64,000 nucleotides of DNA, taken from the NCBI GenBank assembly GCA_023053545.1, contig JAKZAN010000078.1:62001-126000 (forward strand). The letters are read 5' to 3'. Positions within the stretch are counted from its first letter, which is position 1. The number at the start of each line of letters is the position of its first letter. This DNA is from Lepidurus packardi (lineage: Eukaryota > Arthropoda > Branchiopoda > Notostraca > Triopsidae). Both the position numbers and the translations under genes were made by a program. Of the stretch, positions 34,790-45,561 are shown in pieces. The notes beneath the pieces are model-generated. The model ran no database searches and was not told the origin of the DNA. It saw only the letters and a program-made list of their open reading frames with translations.

Positions 34790-35704
34790 TTACGAACGTC
34801 GAAGAGGCAATGTCGAACAACGAAGCAAACCTTCTTGCTTGGAAATTTCGGCATACGGCACTTCTTCAACTGTAAAGCCATTTTGGCGAAGCCATGAATT
34901 TAATCGCACAAAATTTCTTTCTGAAATTACAACGTCTGGTGCAATCGAAAACACGTTCGAATACATGTGATACATCTCATCTCTTGTGATGTGAAATAAA
35001 TTTTCGTCGCCAAACAAATCAACCAAATATTGATAGTCTGCCTCATCTCTAAATCCACCTTTATATATTATGGCTTTGCCTTGTCCAACAGGCTGAAAAC
35101 AGCAATCCAAATGCAAAGCATTGTCTCGCGCTTCCGTAACCGATTTCACCAAGTCAAATTCCTTAACGGTGTAATGTGGAAAAAGATTGCGAATAAACGC
35201 GACACCTTGATGATTGGTTCGCGCTGTCTTAATATTTGAATAATCAGCACCTTTGTATGTACCAATAAAAATGTGGTTGCGCCACATCATGACGTCGCCG
35301 CCTTCTATGTGCACATCCTCTGGCGGAAAGATTACGTCGTCTGGATTCATCTGATCCATGACATATTTTATTGCTTGGACTTCTTCTTCGCGATCGGGCA
35401 AAATATTGGCTTTGATAAACTTATTGTCGATCACAAAACCAATGTCCCGCGTGAAAATTTGGTTGCAACATTCTATAGTTTGCGGCCTGTAAACATGCAC
35501 GCCATATCGCAGTAAAACTTCATTAATTGCTTCTGTTTCGATAATCATCGCAGCTTCTTCTGGGTATGTACCTGCGAGAATGTGCTCCAACGACTTTGGA
35601 TCATAGGCCTGATCAACGGTTGGTGTTGGTCCATTATCCACGGCACTTCCTAAGATTACCGCTTCCAGTTTGGACGTTTCGTTTTTTACATTTAATTGTA
35701 ACAT
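34790..35704 (-). CDS. Amidinotransferase / dimethylargininase-like hydrolase
   Basis: Second member of the guanidino-group-modifying superfamily (304 aa from the ATG at 35704). Features: TSKLEAVILGSAVDNGPTP, CCNQIFTRDIGFVIDNKFI, EGGDVMMWRNHIFIGTY, the His region NALHLDCCFQPVG, and a C-terminal EGLLRCSTLPLRR with the probable nucleophilic Cys. The substrate may be arginine, dimethylarginine or a relative; sequence does not decide. A frame extending to 35812 has no support. With ctlX behind it, the pair suggests arginine or citrulline breakdown. Confidence 0.82.
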   Translation of the reverse strand: MLQLNVKNETSKLEAVILGSAVDNGPTPTVDQAYDPKSLEHILAGTYPEEAAMIIETEAINEVLLRYGVHVYRPQTIECCNQIFTRDIGFVIDNKFIKANILPDREEEVQAIKYVMDQMNPDDVIFPPEDVHIEGGDVMMWRNHIFIGTYKGADYSNIKTARTNHQGVAFIRNLFPHYTVKEFDLVKSVTEARDNALHLDCCFQPVGQGKAIIYKGGFRDEADYQYLVDLFGDENLFHITRDEMYHMYSNVFSIAPDVVISERNFVRLNSWLRQNGFTVEEVPYAEISKQEGLLRCSTLPLRRS

Positions 35705-35725
35705 AAAGGCTTTTTGGCTTTTGGA

Positions 35726-35757
35726 CAAAGATAAAGGAAATGATATCGTACTTCCAA
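35726..35757 (-). promoter_or_regulatory. Promoter of the amidinotransferase-ctlX genes
   Basis: TATCTTTG (35726-35733) on the minus strand matches the -7 consensus exactly. A TTG at 35755-35757 is 21 bases upstream. The -7 box lies 22 bases before the ATG at 35704. Confidence 0.55.
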
Positions 35758-35794
35758 TTTGAACAATAAAATTCGTTTGTTTTATAGGCAAAAT

Positions 35795-35827
35795 AAAACC
35801 CCGAAATAGCAAGTATTTCGGGGTTTT
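35795..35827 (-). terminator. Intrinsic terminator of gltA
   Basis: A perfect 14-base stem (35795-35808 with 35814-35827) around the 5-base loop GCAAG, with a CCCC/GGGG core flanked by AAAA and TTTT. It begins 17 bases behind the gltA stop and could also stop plus-strand transcription. Confidence 0.9.
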
Positions 35828-35843
35828 AATATTTTTGGGTAAA

Positions 35844-37127
35844 TTATCTTTTATCCATTTCTTTGAAGTCTCTCAAAGGATGTCCAGTATAAATTTGTCT
35901 TGGACGGCCAATTGGCTCTTTGTTTACGCGCATTTCTTTCCATTGTGCAATCCATCCTGGAAGACGTCCAATTGCGAAAAGAACGGTGAACATATCTGTT
36001 GGAATTCCTAGCGCACGGTAGATGATTCCTGAATAGAAATCAACGTTTGGATATAGTTTTCTACTTACAAAGTATTCGTCAACAAGTGCAGCTTCTTCCA
36101 ATTTTTTTGCAATTTGCAAGATTGGATCGTTCACACCTAATTTTGCCAATACTTCATCAGCTGCTTTTTTGATGATTTTTGCGCGTGGATCGAAATTTTT
36201 ATAAACGCGGTGGCCAAAGCCCATCAAACGGAAAGGATCGTTTTTGTCTTTCGCTTTTGCCATGTATTTATCAGCGTCGCCACCATTTTTCTCGATTTCT
36301 TCGAGCATTTCCAATACAGCTTGATTTGCGCCACCGTGCAGCGGACCCCAAAGCGCAGAAACACCTGCAGAAATAGAAGCGAACAAACCAGCATGAGAAG
36401 AACCTACCATTCTAACTGTTGAAGTCGAGCAGTTTTGTTCGTGGTCTGCATGCAGAATAAACAACTTGTCTAAAGCAGCAATTACAACTGGATCTGCTTT
36501 ATACGGACCTGTTGGCAATTGGAACATCAAGTGCATGAAGTTTTCTACGTATCCTTTTGTATTGTCGTAGTAGTTTAATGGGTAACCCATTGTTTTGCGG
36601 TATGTCCAAGTTGCGATTACCAAGAATTTACCCATGGTTTTGCAAACAGCCTCATACATTTCTTTTTCATTGTCAACATTAACCGATTTAGGGTTGAAGG
36701 CTGTCAATGCACTTGTTAACGCCGAAAGAACGCCCATCGGGTGCGCCGTTTTAGGAAAACCATCAATGATGTTTTTCATTTCTTCGTTGACAAGTGTGTA
36801 TTTGCGGATGTCATTTTCGAACAGCTCAAGTTGTCCAGCTGTTGGCAACTCGCCAAATATCAATAAATAAGACACTTCTAAAAATCCAGCACGATCAGCC
36901 AAGTCTTCAATTGCATAACCGCGGTAACGCAAAATTCCTTCTTCTCCATCTAGAAACGTAATATCACTTTTGCAAGCACCCGAATTTTTATAACCTGGAT
37001 CCATTGTAATTGCACCTGTTTCGCTTCTTAACTTGTCGATATCGATTGCAACTTCATTTTCAGAACCGACTATTGTCGGAAATTCATAGCGTTTGCCATC
37101 AATTTCTAATATTGCTGTATTTGCCAT
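35844..37127 (-). CDS. gltA: Citrate synthase
   Basis: Condenses acetyl-CoA and oxaloacetate, the entry step of the TCA cycle. The 427-residue protein is of the type II (NADH-sensitive, hexameric) size class. Active-site segments are HADHEQNCSTSTVRMVGSSH, GFGHRVYKNFDPRAKI and YPNVDFYSGI. It has an N-terminal extension with DPGYKNSGACKSDITFLDG, as in Gram-negative enzymes. It stands between its own promoter and a strong terminator, so it is monocistronic. Two ATAAGCGCT repeats near the promoter may be regulatory. Confidence 0.96.
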   Translation of the reverse strand: MANTAILEIDGKRYEFPTIVGSENEVAIDIDKLRSETGAITMDPGYKNSGACKSDITFLDGEEGILRYRGYAIEDLADRAGFLEVSYLLIFGELPTAGQLELFENDIRKYTLVNEEMKNIIDGFPKTAHPMGVLSALTSALTAFNPKSVNVDNEKEMYEAVCKTMGKFLVIATWTYRKTMGYPLNYYDNTKGYVENFMHLMFQLPTGPYKADPVVIAALDKLFILHADHEQNCSTSTVRMVGSSHAGLFASISAGVSALWGPLHGGANQAVLEMLEEIEKNGGDADKYMAKAKDKNDPFRLMGFGHRVYKNFDPRAKIIKKAADEVLAKLGVNDPILQIAKKLEEAALVDEYFVSRKLYPNVDFYSGIIYRALGIPTDMFTVLFAIGRLPGWIAQWKEMRVNKEPIGRPRQIYTGHPLRDFKEMDKR

Positions 37128-37165
37128 AATAAAATGTGGAATTTATTTATTAAATAATAATTTAA

Positions 37166-37208
37166 CAAATCTAAGTAAATAAGCGCTAATTAAAAAATGA
37201 TAAGCGCT
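37166..37208 (-). promoter_or_regulatory. gltA promoter with a two-site candidate operator
   Basis: TAGATTTG (37166-37173) is a perfect -7 box on the minus strand. Where the -33 box should lie there is only a T-rich tract (about 37192-37197). It is flanked by two copies of ATAAGCGCT (37179-37187 and 37200-37208), 21 bases apart, each with an AGCGCT palindrome. A weak -33 between two spaced sites is the usual layout for an activator- or repressor-controlled promoter. The factor is unknown. Confidence 0.5.
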
Positions 37209-37273
37209 CCTGAAACCATAAAATTTGAATTCAAACATAGATATTCTCTATGATCTCTAAAAATTCGATAAGT

Positions 37274-37304
37274 AAAAAGCCCCTACAAAAATGCAGGGGC
37301 TTTT
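37274..37304 (-). terminator. Intrinsic terminator of eno
   Basis: AAAAGCCCCT (37274-37283) pairs with AGGGGCTTTT (37295-37304), with a short A-rich loop. On the minus strand it ends in a T run. It starts 23 bases behind the enolase stop. Confidence 0.9.
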
Positions 37305-37326
37305 CAGTTCACCAAAATTGGGGTGA

Positions 37327-38649
<1,323 letters not shown>

Positions 38650-38654
38650 TCAGA

Positions 38655-38683
38655 CAAATATAACTAAACAACCGATTTGGAAA
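38655..38683 (-). promoter_or_regulatory. Promoter of eno
   Basis: TATATTTG (38655-38662) is a perfect -7 box on the minus strand, 35 bases before the ATG. The -33 is TTTC (38680-38683), 17 bases upstream, one mismatch from TTTG. Confidence 0.55.
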
Positions 38684-38731
38684 GGATAATCTTGTTAACG
38701 ATAACGATTTAGCATATAAAAAACGCTGCCT

Positions 38732-39850
38732 TTATACCGCCTGAACCTTTAGTTTTTCAATATTTTCGATAAACTGGTCAAACAAATAACTTGCATCGTG
38801 CGGGCCTGGACTCGCCTCTGGATGATATTGCACTGAAAAACAGTTTTTGTTTTTCATGCGCATTCCTGCTACGGTTTGGTCATTGATGTGCAAGTGTGTG
38901 ATTTCAAAATCAGGGTGTTTTTCCAGTTCTTCACGGTTAACAGCGAAGCCATGATTCTGGGAAGTGATTTCGCCTTTTCCTGTTGTTACGTTGTCGATTG
39001 GGTGGTTGATTCCCCTGTGGCCATTGAACATCTTATAAGTCGATATGCCGTTTGCCAAGGCAATAACCTGGTGTCCGAGGCAAATTCCAAATAATGGTTT
39101 ATCTGCTTCAAGAATATCTCGTGCAACTTGTTGCGCACCGTGCAGCGGATCAGGATCGCCGGGTCCGTTTGACAAGAAATAACCATCTGGATTGAACTTA
39201 CTCATTTCTTCGAACGTTGCATCAAAAGGATATACTTTTATAAAGCAATCGCGTGCTGCTAAGTTGCGTAGGATATTTTTCTTGATGCCAAGATCTAGTG
39301 CTGCAATTTTATATTTAGCATCTGCATTCCCGATTGTATATGGTTCTTTAGTCGACACGACAGAGGCCAATTCCAATCCTTTCATATCAGGAACATTGTT
39401 TAGCAGATCTTTTAACGTTTCGACATCTGTTCCGTCTGTGCAAATCGCTGCGTTCATTACGCCGTTGTCTCTAATATAACTTACTAATGCGCGCGTATCC
39501 ACATCTGAGATAACCACTAAATTCTGTTTTGTGAAATAATCTTCTAGACTACCGGTTGCGGCTGGTCGGGAATAATTGAAGCTAAAATTTTTGACTACTA
39601 AACCAGAAATCATGATTCTATCTGCTTCTACATCAATGTCATTTACGCCATAATTTCCGATGTGCGGGTTTGTGGCAACCATAATTTGACCGAAGTATGA
39701 TGGATCGGTGAAAATTTCCTGGTAGCCTGTCATTCCAGTATTAAAGCAAACTTCTCCAAAAACTTTCCCTTCGATACCGATTGATTTTCCGTGAAAAATG
39801 GTACCATCACTTAGTAAGATGTAGGCTTTTTTACGTGTGTTGTATTTCAT
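38732..39850 (-). CDS. carA: Carbamoyl-phosphate synthase small subunit
   Basis: Glutamine amidotransferase subunit that feeds ammonia to CarB for pyrimidine and arginine synthesis (372 aa). N-terminal CPSase domain: LLSDGTIFHGKSIG, VCFNTGMTGYQEIFTDPSY. The C-terminal class I GATase has SNGPGDPDPL, PLFGICLGHQVIALA (nucleophilic Cys) and SVQYHPEASPGPHDA (His-x-Glu). carB is not in the window. A -7 box lies about 26 bases upstream. The position next to rplQ and eno is a common flavobacterial arrangement. Confidence 0.96.
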   Translation of the reverse strand: MKYNTRKKAYILLSDGTIFHGKSIGIEGKVFGEVCFNTGMTGYQEIFTDPSYFGQIMVATNPHIGNYGVNDIDVEADRIMISGLVVKNFSFNYSRPAATGSLEDYFTKQNLVVISDVDTRALVSYIRDNGVMNAAICTDGTDVETLKDLLNNVPDMKGLELASVVSTKEPYTIGNADAKYKIAALDLGIKKNILRNLAARDCFIKVYPFDATFEEMSKFNPDGYFLSNGPGDPDPLHGAQQVARDILEADKPLFGICLGHQVIALANGISTYKMFNGHRGINHPIDNVTTGKGEITSQNHGFAVNREELEKHPDFEITHLHINDQTVAGMRMKNKNCFSVQYHPEASPGPHDASYLFDQFIENIEKLKVQAV

Positions 39851-39875
39851 TGTAGTTGTAGTTATTTCGATTGTG

Positions 39876-39883
39876 CAAATTTA
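39876..39883 (-). promoter_or_regulatory. Probable -7 box of carA
   Basis: TAAATTTG on the minus strand matches TANNTTTG exactly, 26-33 bases before the carA ATG. No matching -33 box is evident. The remainder of the carA-rplQ gap (39851-40152) holds repeat copy B and the rplQ terminator; I see no gene in it. Confidence 0.5.
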
Positions 39884-39994
39884 CTTATTTATGCTTGAAT
39901 TTTATTGGTTTGTATGGCGCATTTCAAAATTATGTAAAAACAGTGGGATTATGCGCGCTACAAAATGCTGAAAGTGCCAAAAAACCCGATTATT

Positions 39995-40060
39995 AGCCCC
40001 GATTGCAGCGGTATCCTTTTTTTGAGTTTACGAAAAAAAAGATATAGCGAAAAGCGGGAG
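39995..40060 (+). repeat. Dispersed intergenic hairpin element, copy B
   Basis: Reads AGCCCCGATTGCAGCGG, TATCCTTTTTTT, a 9-base middle, AAAAAAAAGATATAGCGAAAAGCGGGA. The central T and A tracts pair as CTTTTTTT with AAAAAAAAG. The outer arms CCCGATTGCAGCGGTATC and GATATAGCGAAAAGCGGG pair with a few mismatches into one long imperfect hairpin. It lies between carA and rplQ and is near-identical to copy A at both ends. Confidence 0.8.
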
Positions 40061-40097
40061 GGAAATTGAGGGCATTGGAATCTTCTGCTTCAAAAAA

Positions 40098-40125
40098 AAG
40101 GGATAAACTAAAAAGCTTATCCCTT
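40098..40125 (-). terminator. Intrinsic terminator of the ribosomal supercluster
   Basis: AAGGGATAA (40098-40106) pairs with TTATCCCTT (40117-40125); on the minus strand the stem is followed by eight T. It lies 28 bases behind the rplQ stop. Confidence 0.88.
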
Positions 40126-40152
40126 GATTTTATATTGAATGCGGTTGAATCA

Positions 40153-40677
40153 TTATTCAGCTGCATCCGATTTTGGCTCTTCCACAACAGGTGCATCTGC
40201 AACTGGCGTTTCAACAGCTGGCGTTTCAGCAACTGGTGCAGTAGCTTCCGCTGCTTTACCTTTACCACCACGACGGCTTTTAGCTTTTTTAACTTCTTTT
40301 TTACCACCGTTGTAAAGTTCGTTGAAATCTACTAGTTCGATCATTGCCATATCAGCATTATCTCCAAGACGATTTCCAACTTTGATGATTCTGGTGTATC
40401 CACCTGGGCGGTCACCAACTTTTGCTGCAACGTCTCTGAAAAGGTCAGTTACTGCATATTTGCTACGTAGGTAAGCAAAAACGATACGACGATTGTGTGT
40501 AGTATCTTCTTTTGACTTTGTGATTAAAGGCTCAACGAATTGTTTAAGCGCTTTAGCTTTAGCAACAGTTGTGTTGATGCGCTTGTGCTCGATTAGAGAG
40601 CAAGCCATGTTTGCCAACATAGATTTTCTATGTGCGGTCTGTCTGCTTAGGTGATTGAATTTTTTTCCGTGTCTCAT
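40153..40677 (-). CDS. rplQ: 50S ribosomal protein L17 with acidic tail
   Basis: The N-terminal 115 or so residues are the L17 core ([40 protein letters not shown]). The last 50 residues are a low-complexity Ala/Pro/Val/Glu tail built on repeats like [18 protein letters not shown], beyond the usual L17 length of about 120-130. Such tails occur in Bacteroidota L17. It is the last gene of the alpha-operon part and is followed by a terminator. Confidence 0.96.
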   Translation of the reverse strand: MRHGKKFNHLSRQTAHRKSMLANMACSLIEHKRINTTVAKAKALKQFVEPLITKSKEDTTHNRRIVFAYLRSKYAVTDLFRDVAAKVGDRPGGYTRIIKVGNRLGDNADMAMIELVDFNELYNGGKKEVKKAKSRRGGKGKAAEATAPVAETPAVETPVADAPVVEEPKSDAAE

Positions 40678-40710
40678 TACTGTATAAATTTAAACCCGTG
40701 AGGATCTAGA

Positions 40711-41703
40711 TTACTCTTTATCTAATTTGTATTTTGCTAAATCCATCCCGAAAGTTAAATTCTTCACTGCAACAAGTTCGTCAAGTTCAGTTAAGGATTT
40801 CTTTCCGAAGTTGCGGAATTTCATCAAGTCATTTTTGTTGAATGACACCAAGTCGCCAAGTGTGTCTACTTCAGCTGCTTTCAAGCAATTTAATGCTCTA
40901 ACAGACAGATCCATATCGACTAATTTGGTTTTTAGTAATTGGCGCATGTGCAACGACTCTTCATCGTAAGATTCAGTTTGTGCAATTTCGTCTGCTTCAA
41001 GAGTTATTCTTTCGTCAGAGAAAAGCATGAAGTGGTGAATCAAAGTTTTAGCGGCTTCAGTCAAAGCATCTTTCGGATTTATTGAGCCATCAGTTTTGAT
41101 TTCAAAAACTAATTTTTCGTAGTCCGTTTTTTGCTCAACACGGAAGTTTTCTATTGAATACTTAACGTTCTTTACGGGTGTAAAGATAGAGTCAGTAAAG
41201 ATTGTTCCGATTGCTGCGTTTTGCTTTTTATTTTCTTCAGCTGGTACATAACCTCTACCTTTTTCGATCGTTAGTTCAAGGTTAAGATTTATTTTGCTGT
41301 CAAGATTACAGATTACAAGTTCTGGGTTCAGTACTTGAAAACCTGAAATATATTTTTGAAAATCACCTGCAGTAAGCTGGTCTTTTCCTGAAAATGAAAT
41401 AGTAACAGCTTCATTGTCCACATCTTCGATCTGGCGTTTGAAACGTACTTGTTTCAGATTAAGGATAATCTCAGTTACGTCTTCAACAACACCTGAAATA
41501 GTAGAAAACTCGTGGTCCACACCTTCGATGCGTACAGATGTGATTGCATAACCTTCTAAAGCGGAAAGCAAAACTCTCCTAAGTGCGTTCCCGACAGTTA
41601 ATCCGTATCCTGGTTCTAAAGGCCTGAATTCAAATTTGCCTTCAAAATCGGTAGAATCGATCATGATAACCTTATCGGGTTTTTGAAAATTAAATATTGC
41701 CAT
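40711..41703 (-). CDS. rpoA: DNA-directed RNA polymerase alpha subunit
   Basis: Alpha subunit (330 aa). The N-terminal domain includes [20 protein letters not shown], the conserved assembly region. The C-terminal domain (from about 250) contains [19 protein letters not shown] and [13 protein letters not shown], the helix-hairpin-helix that contacts DNA and activators. It lies between rpsD and rplQ as usual. Confidence 0.98.
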   Translation of the reverse strand: MAIFNFQKPDKVIMIDSTDFEGKFEFRPLEPGYGLTVGNALRRVLLSALEGYAITSVRIEGVDHEFSTISGVVEDVTEIILNLKQVRFKRQIEDVDNEAVTISFSGKDQLTAGDFQKYISGFQVLNPELVICNLDSKINLNLELTIEKGRGYVPAEENKKQNAAIGTIFTDSIFTPVKNVKYSIENFRVEQKTDYEKLVFEIKTDGSINPKDALTEAAKTLIHHFMLFSDERITLEADEIAQTESYDEESLHMRQLLKTKLVDMDLSVRALNCLKAAEVDTLGDLVSFNKNDLMKFRNFGKKSLTELDELVAVKNLTFGMDLAKYKLDKE

Positions 41704-41725
41704 AGGTTTCGACTAAAGTCAGTTA

Positions 41726-42331
41726 TTATTTGTTGTACAATTCGACGATTAGCTGCTCCTTAATATTTTCAGGAATTTGCAGTCTTGCTGGTACAGAAAC
41801 GTAAGTACCTTCTTTAGTATCGTTGTTCCATGTAATCCACTCATAAACGTGAGATGCATTTGCAAGTGAACGTTCGATAGCTTCAACAGATTTAGATTTT
41901 TCACGAACTGCTACTTTATCACCTGGCTTCAAGTGGTATGAAGGAATATTTACTACTTCTCCGTTAACAGTAATGTGTCGGTGAGAAACGATTTGACGCG
42001 CTCCTCTTCTTGAAGGTGCAATACCCATTCTGAAAACTACATTATCAAGACGTGCTTCGCAAAGTTGCAAAAGGATTTCCCCTGTTACACCTTTTGAGGC
42101 AGCAGCCTTTTCAAAAAGGTTTCTAAATTGTTTTTCAAGAATTCCGTACGAATATTTCGCTTTTTGCTTTTCCATCAACTGGACAGCATATTCGGATTTT
42201 TTACCTCTTTTTTTAGACAAACCATGTTGCCCAGGTGGGTAATTTCTTTTTTCGAAAGATTTGTCATCTCCGAAGATCGCCTCGCCAAATTTACGAGCGA
42301 TTCTAGTTTTTGGACCAGTATATCTTGCCAT
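41726..42331 (-). CDS. rpsD: 30S ribosomal protein S4
   Basis: S4 (201 aa) binds 16S rRNA early in assembly and often represses its own operon. It shows [39 protein letters not shown] and the S4 RNA-binding domain ([38 protein letters not shown]). The 91-base gap before it (42332-42422) is the largest in this part of the cluster. It contains two ATTTAGA repeats and a CCCGGG, which could be a leader site, but I see no clear structure. Confidence 0.98.
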   Translation of the reverse strand: MARYTGPKTRIARKFGEAIFGDDKSFEKRNYPPGQHGLSKKRGKKSEYAVQLMEKQKAKYSYGILEKQFRNLFEKAAASKGVTGEILLQLCEARLDNVVFRMGIAPSRRGARQIVSHRHITVNGEVVNIPSYHLKPGDKVAVREKSKSVEAIERSLANASHVYEWITWNNDTKEGTYVSVPARLQIPENIKEQLIVELYNK

Positions 42332-42422
42332 TTCTAAATTTTATTGGGTCAGAGATTATGAATTCAGGTCTAAATCCTTCGATAATCTAAATCTGTCCCG
42401 GGTTATACTCTATGAAAAAAAA

Positions 42423-42806
42423 TTAAACTCTACGTCTTTTTGGAGGACGACATCCATTGTGTGGCATTGGTGTTACGTCGATAATCTCAGTAACTTCAAT
42501 TCCGCCATTATGCAAAGAACGGATTGCAGACTCACGTCCGTTTCCTGGTCCTTTAACATAAACTTTCACTTTTTTCAGTCCTGCTTCCAATGCTACTTTA
42601 CTAGCATCTTCTGCTGCCATTTGAGCTGCATATGGAGTGTTCTTTTTAGAACCTCTAAAGCCCATTTTTCCAGCTGAAGACCAAGATACTACTTCACCTT
42701 TTTTGTTGGTAAGTGATATGATGATGTTGTTGAAAGTTGCACTAATATGAGCTTCGCCTGTTGATTCAACGATAACTTTACGTTTTTTTGCTGTTGCTTT
42801 AGCCAT
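42423..42806 (-). CDS. rpsK: 30S ribosomal protein S11
   Basis: S11 (127 aa), platform of the small subunit. Features: [56 protein letters not shown] and the basic end [18 protein letters not shown]. It is encoded directly after rpsM with an 8-base gap. Confidence 0.98.
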   Translation of the reverse strand: MAKATAKKRKVIVESTGEAHISATFNNIIISLTNKKGEVVSWSSAGKMGFRGSKKNTPYAAQMAAEDASKVALEAGLKKVKVYVKGPGNGRESAIRSLHNGGIEVTEIIDVTPMPHNGCRPPKRRRV

Positions 42807-42814
42807 ACTACTTA

Positions 42815-43189
42815 TTATTTAGTTGCTTTTTTCTTGTTAGCAACAGTTTTTCTTTTACCTTTTCTAGTTCTAGAGTTATTCTTAGTTCTTTGTCCTCTTA
42901 AAGGAAGACCAGATCTATGACGAATTCCTCTGTAGCATCCGATGTCCATTAAACGTTTGATGTTTAATGAAACTTCTGAACGCAATTCACCTTCAATTTT
43001 AAAATATGACACAGCTTCACGAATTGCTCCGATCTCGTCGTCATTCCAATCTTGAACTTTAGTATCTTGGCTAACTTGAGCTTTTTCTAAAATCTCAATT
43101 GCACGACTTCTACCAATTCCGAAGATGTAGGTTAAAGCGATAACTCCTCTTTTGTTTTTTGGGATGTCTACCCCTGCTATTCTTGCCAT
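42815..43189 (-). CDS. rpsM: 30S ribosomal protein S13
   Basis: S13 (124 aa) of the head of the small subunit, contacting the P-site tRNA. It opens [20 protein letters not shown] and has [20 protein letters not shown] before a basic Lys-rich tail. The gene lies 2 bases behind the rpmJ stop. Confidence 0.98.
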   Translation of the reverse strand: MARIAGVDIPKNKRGVIALTYIFGIGRSRAIEILEKAQVSQDTKVQDWNDDEIGAIREAVSYFKIEGELRSEVSLNIKRLMDIGCYRGIRHRSGLPLRGQRTKNNSRTRKGKRKTVANKKKATK

Positions 43190-43191
43190 AA

Positions 43192-43308
43192 TTATCCTTG
43201 TCTTTGTTTAAATCTAGGATTCTTTTTGTTGATTACATACAACCTGCCTTTTCTGCGAACGATCACGCATTCGGCACTTCTTTTTTTAACTGATGCTCTT
43301 ACTTTCAT
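43192..43308 (-). CDS. rpmJ: 50S ribosomal protein L36, zinc-ligand-poor form
   Basis: Small gene of 38 codons found by reading the gap between infA and rpsM: starts [20 protein letters not shown] and ends [10 protein letters not shown]. Of the zinc ligands of classical L36 (three Cys and one His) only Cys14 is kept; positions 11, 27 and 33 are Ser, Asn and Phe. It is therefore the C-minus form, as expected in Bacteroidota. Position and sequence leave no doubt. Confidence 0.96.
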   Translation of the reverse strand: MKVRASVKKRSAECVIVRRKGRLYVINKKNPRFKQRQG

Positions 43309-43320
43309 TTTTGAATATCT

Positions 43321-43536
43321 TTAATATCTATAAGTAATTCTTGCTTTTGACAAATCGTAAGGGCTCATTTCTAGTTTTACTTTATCACCAGGTAATAACT
43401 TGATGTAGTGCATGCGCATCTTTCCAGAAATGTGTGCGATTACAATATGTCCATTTTCCAACTCTACACGGAACATCGCGTTTGATAACGCTTCGATGAT
43501 GCTGCCGTCTTGTTCTATTGCTGATTGTTTTGCCAT
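43321..43536 (-). CDS. infA: Translation initiation factor IF-1
   Basis: IF-1 (71 aa), a single OB-fold: [60 protein letters not shown] and the end KARITYRY. It lies 5 bases behind secY and 12 bases before rpmJ. Confidence 0.97.
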   Translation of the reverse strand: MAKQSAIEQDGSIIEALSNAMFRVELENGHIVIAHISGKMRMHYIKLLPGDKVKLEMSPYDLSKARITYRY

Positions 43537-43541
43537 AAAAA

Positions 43542-44888
43542 TTAAGCTACTGCTTTTCTATTTTTTCCGGTTTTCATCAATCCATCATAATGCTTATTAA
43601 GCAAGTATGAATTTATTTGCTGGATGGTATCGATAGCAACACCAACCATGATTATCAAGGAAGTTCCTCCGTAGAACATTGCCCATGACTGCTGCACACT
43701 CATTACGTTCACCACGATCGCAGGGAACACTGCAATAAGGGCTAAGAAAAGTGCACCAGGAAATGTTATAAGTGACATAATCTTATCTAGAAGATCAGAT
43801 GTTTCCACACCAGGCTTTGTACCTGGAATAAATCCACCACTTCTTTTAAGATCATCAGCCATCTTGTTGGTTGGAACTGTGATAGCAGTATAAAAATAGG
43901 TAAATACTATAATTAACGTGGCAAACACAAAATTATACCAAAAACCAAAAATATTACTGAAAGTACCCGCAATAGATTGCGAAGCTTCCGAATTTGATAA
44001 TCCTGCCAAAGCGGCCGGAATAAACATAATTGCTTGTGCAAAGATGATAGGCATAACTCCTGCAGCGTTTAGCTTCAATGGAATCCACTGTCTATTACCT
44101 CCAGCTAGATCTTGTTCAAAATCTCCAGAAACTGTACGACGTGCGTACTGAACAGGAATCTTGCGAACTGCCATCACTAATAATACACATGCAATAATTA
44201 TAAGCAACCAAACAATGATCTCTACCACTAAAAGCATAGGACCTCCGTTATTATTGGTTACTCTCGTCGTAAACTCTTGAATAAAGGCTTGAGGAAGTCT
44301 TGCAAGAATACCAACCATAATCAAAAGCGAAATACCGTTACCGATCCCTTTATCTGTAATTTTTTCCCCTAGCCACATAGCCAAAATAGTACCAGTAACT
44401 AGAATTAAAACAGATGAAAATAGGAAAGCAAAAGAATCAAACCCAAGCAGGAATGCGTTCTGTGGTAGCGTTCTGTATAGATTATAGATGTAACTAGGTC
44501 CCTGAATTAGGGTAATACCGATTGTTAACCAACGGGTAATCTGATTAATCTTTTTTCTACCACTTTCTCCTTCTTTCTGTAGTTTTTGCAAATAAGGAAT
44601 TGCTATCCCCATAAGTTGCACTACGATCGAAGCAGAAATGTACGGCATGATTCCAAGCGCAAAAACTGATGCTTTAGAAAACGATCCACCAGTAAACATA
44701 TCCAGAATTGAACCAATTCCGCTTTTTGTTTGACCGGCGAGGCCGCCTAATTGTGAAGCATCAATACCTGGCAATGTTACGTGCGCACCAAAACGATAAA
44801 CTATCAATAAACCTAAAGTTAATAGGATTCTGTTTTTTAGTTCTTCGATTTTCCAGACATTGGTTAATCCTTCAAAAAATTTCTTCAT
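43542..44888 (-). CDS. secY: Protein translocase subunit SecY
   Basis: Channel subunit of the Sec translocon, 448 aa with ten predicted membrane helices. It begins [20 protein letters not shown]. It has [15 protein letters not shown] (plug and TM2 region), [18 protein letters not shown] and [12 protein letters not shown]. It lies within the spc-operon part, between rplO and infA. Confidence 0.97.
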   Translation of the reverse strand: MKKFFEGLTNVWKIEELKNRILLTLGLLIVYRFGAHVTLPGIDASQLGGLAGQTKSGIGSILDMFTGGSFSKASVFALGIMPYISASIVVQLMGIAIPYLQKLQKEGESGRKKINQITRWLTIGITLIQGPSYIYNLYRTLPQNAFLLGFDSFAFLFSSVLILVTGTILAMWLGEKITDKGIGNGISLLIMVGILARLPQAFIQEFTTRVTNNNGGPMLLVVEIIVWLLIIIACVLLVMAVRKIPVQYARRTVSGDFEQDLAGGNRQWIPLKLNAAGVMPIIFAQAIMFIPAALAGLSNSEASQSIAGTFSNIFGFWYNFVFATLIIVFTYFYTAITVPTNKMADDLKRSGGFIPGTKPGVETSDLLDKIMSLITFPGALFLALIAVFPAIVVNVMSVQQSWAMFYGGTSLIIMVGVAIDTIQQINSYLLNKHYDGLMKTGKNRKAVA

Positions 44889-44901
44889 CGTACCTTAAGA
44901 A

Positions 44902-45354
44902 TTATAAAGTTACAGCTTCACCACCAGCAGCTTCAATAGCAGCTTTAGCAGTAGCAGTAAATTTGTGAGCGGTTACCTTTAATTTAGCTTTAAGCTCACC
45001 ACGACCTAAAATCTTTACGATTTCATTTTTAGTCGCCAAACGGTTTGCTACAAATACACTCATGTCGACTGTATCTGTAATAACGCCATTATCTACAAGA
45101 GCTTGAATTGTATCAAGATTAACGCCTTCGTATTCTTTACGATTGATGTTTGTAAAACCAAACTTAGGTACACGTCTTTGAAGAGGCATTTGTCCACCTT
45201 CAAAACCAATCTTTTTAGAATAACCTGAACGGGATTTAGCTCCTTTGTGTCCTCTTGCGGAAGTACCACCTTTTCCGGAACCTTCTCCACGTCCTAATCT
45301 CTTATTTTGATTGTGCGTAGAACCTTCAGCTGGCTGTAAGTTACTTAAATTCAT
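44902..45354 (-). CDS. rplO: 50S ribosomal protein L15
   Basis: L15 (150 aa from the ATG at 45354; an in-frame GTG precedes it at 45357). Typical glycine-rich N-terminal region: RLGRGEGSGKGGTSARGHKG and KSRSGYSKKIGFEGGQMPLQ, then RRVPKFGFTN. Usual position before secY. Confidence 0.97.
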   Translation of the reverse strand: MNLSNLQPAEGSTHNQNKRLGRGEGSGKGGTSARGHKGAKSRSGYSKKIGFEGGQMPLQRRVPKFGFTNINRKEYEGVNLDTIQALVDNGVITDTVDMSVFVANRLATKNEIVKILGRGELKAKLKVTAHKFTATAKAAIEAAGGEAVTL

Positions 45355-45366
45355 CACTATAATTTG

Positions 45367-45549
45367 TTATTTGGCTTCCTCAACGGAAACCAAGTGTTTA
45401 ACTTTGTTTATCATCCCAAGGATTGCAGGATTTGACTCGTGCACTACAACTTGACCCATCTTTCTTAGACCTAAAGCCTCGAGACCTCTTTTCTGGGTTA
45501 GCGGGCAATTGATTTTGCTTCTAACTTGTTTTACTAATAACTTAGCCAT
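45367..45549 (-). CDS. rpmD: 50S ribosomal protein L30
   Basis: Sixty-residue L30 with [20 protein letters not shown] and [20 protein letters not shown]. Length is normal for bacteria. It lies between rpsE and rplO. Confidence 0.96.
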   Translation of the reverse strand: MAKLLVKQVRSKINCPLTQKRGLEALGLRKMGQVVVHESNPAILGMINKVKHLVSVEEAK

Positions 45550-45561
45550 AATTTCCCTGAA

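Noticed and set aside
34602..34970. Plus-strand open frames across the amidinotransferase-ctlX junction
   Set aside because: They run through repeat copy C and antisense to two well-supported genes, with no recognisable protein features.
40066..40335. Open frames opposite rplQ and other ribosomal genes
   Set aside because: They are antisense shadows of strongly biased coding sequence and show no family resemblance; the same holds for the many short opposite-strand frames throughout the window.
42332..42422. S4-binding leader before rpsD
   Set aside because: Two ATTTAGA repeats and a CCCGGG are present, but no stable or conserved-looking fold could be made out by eye.
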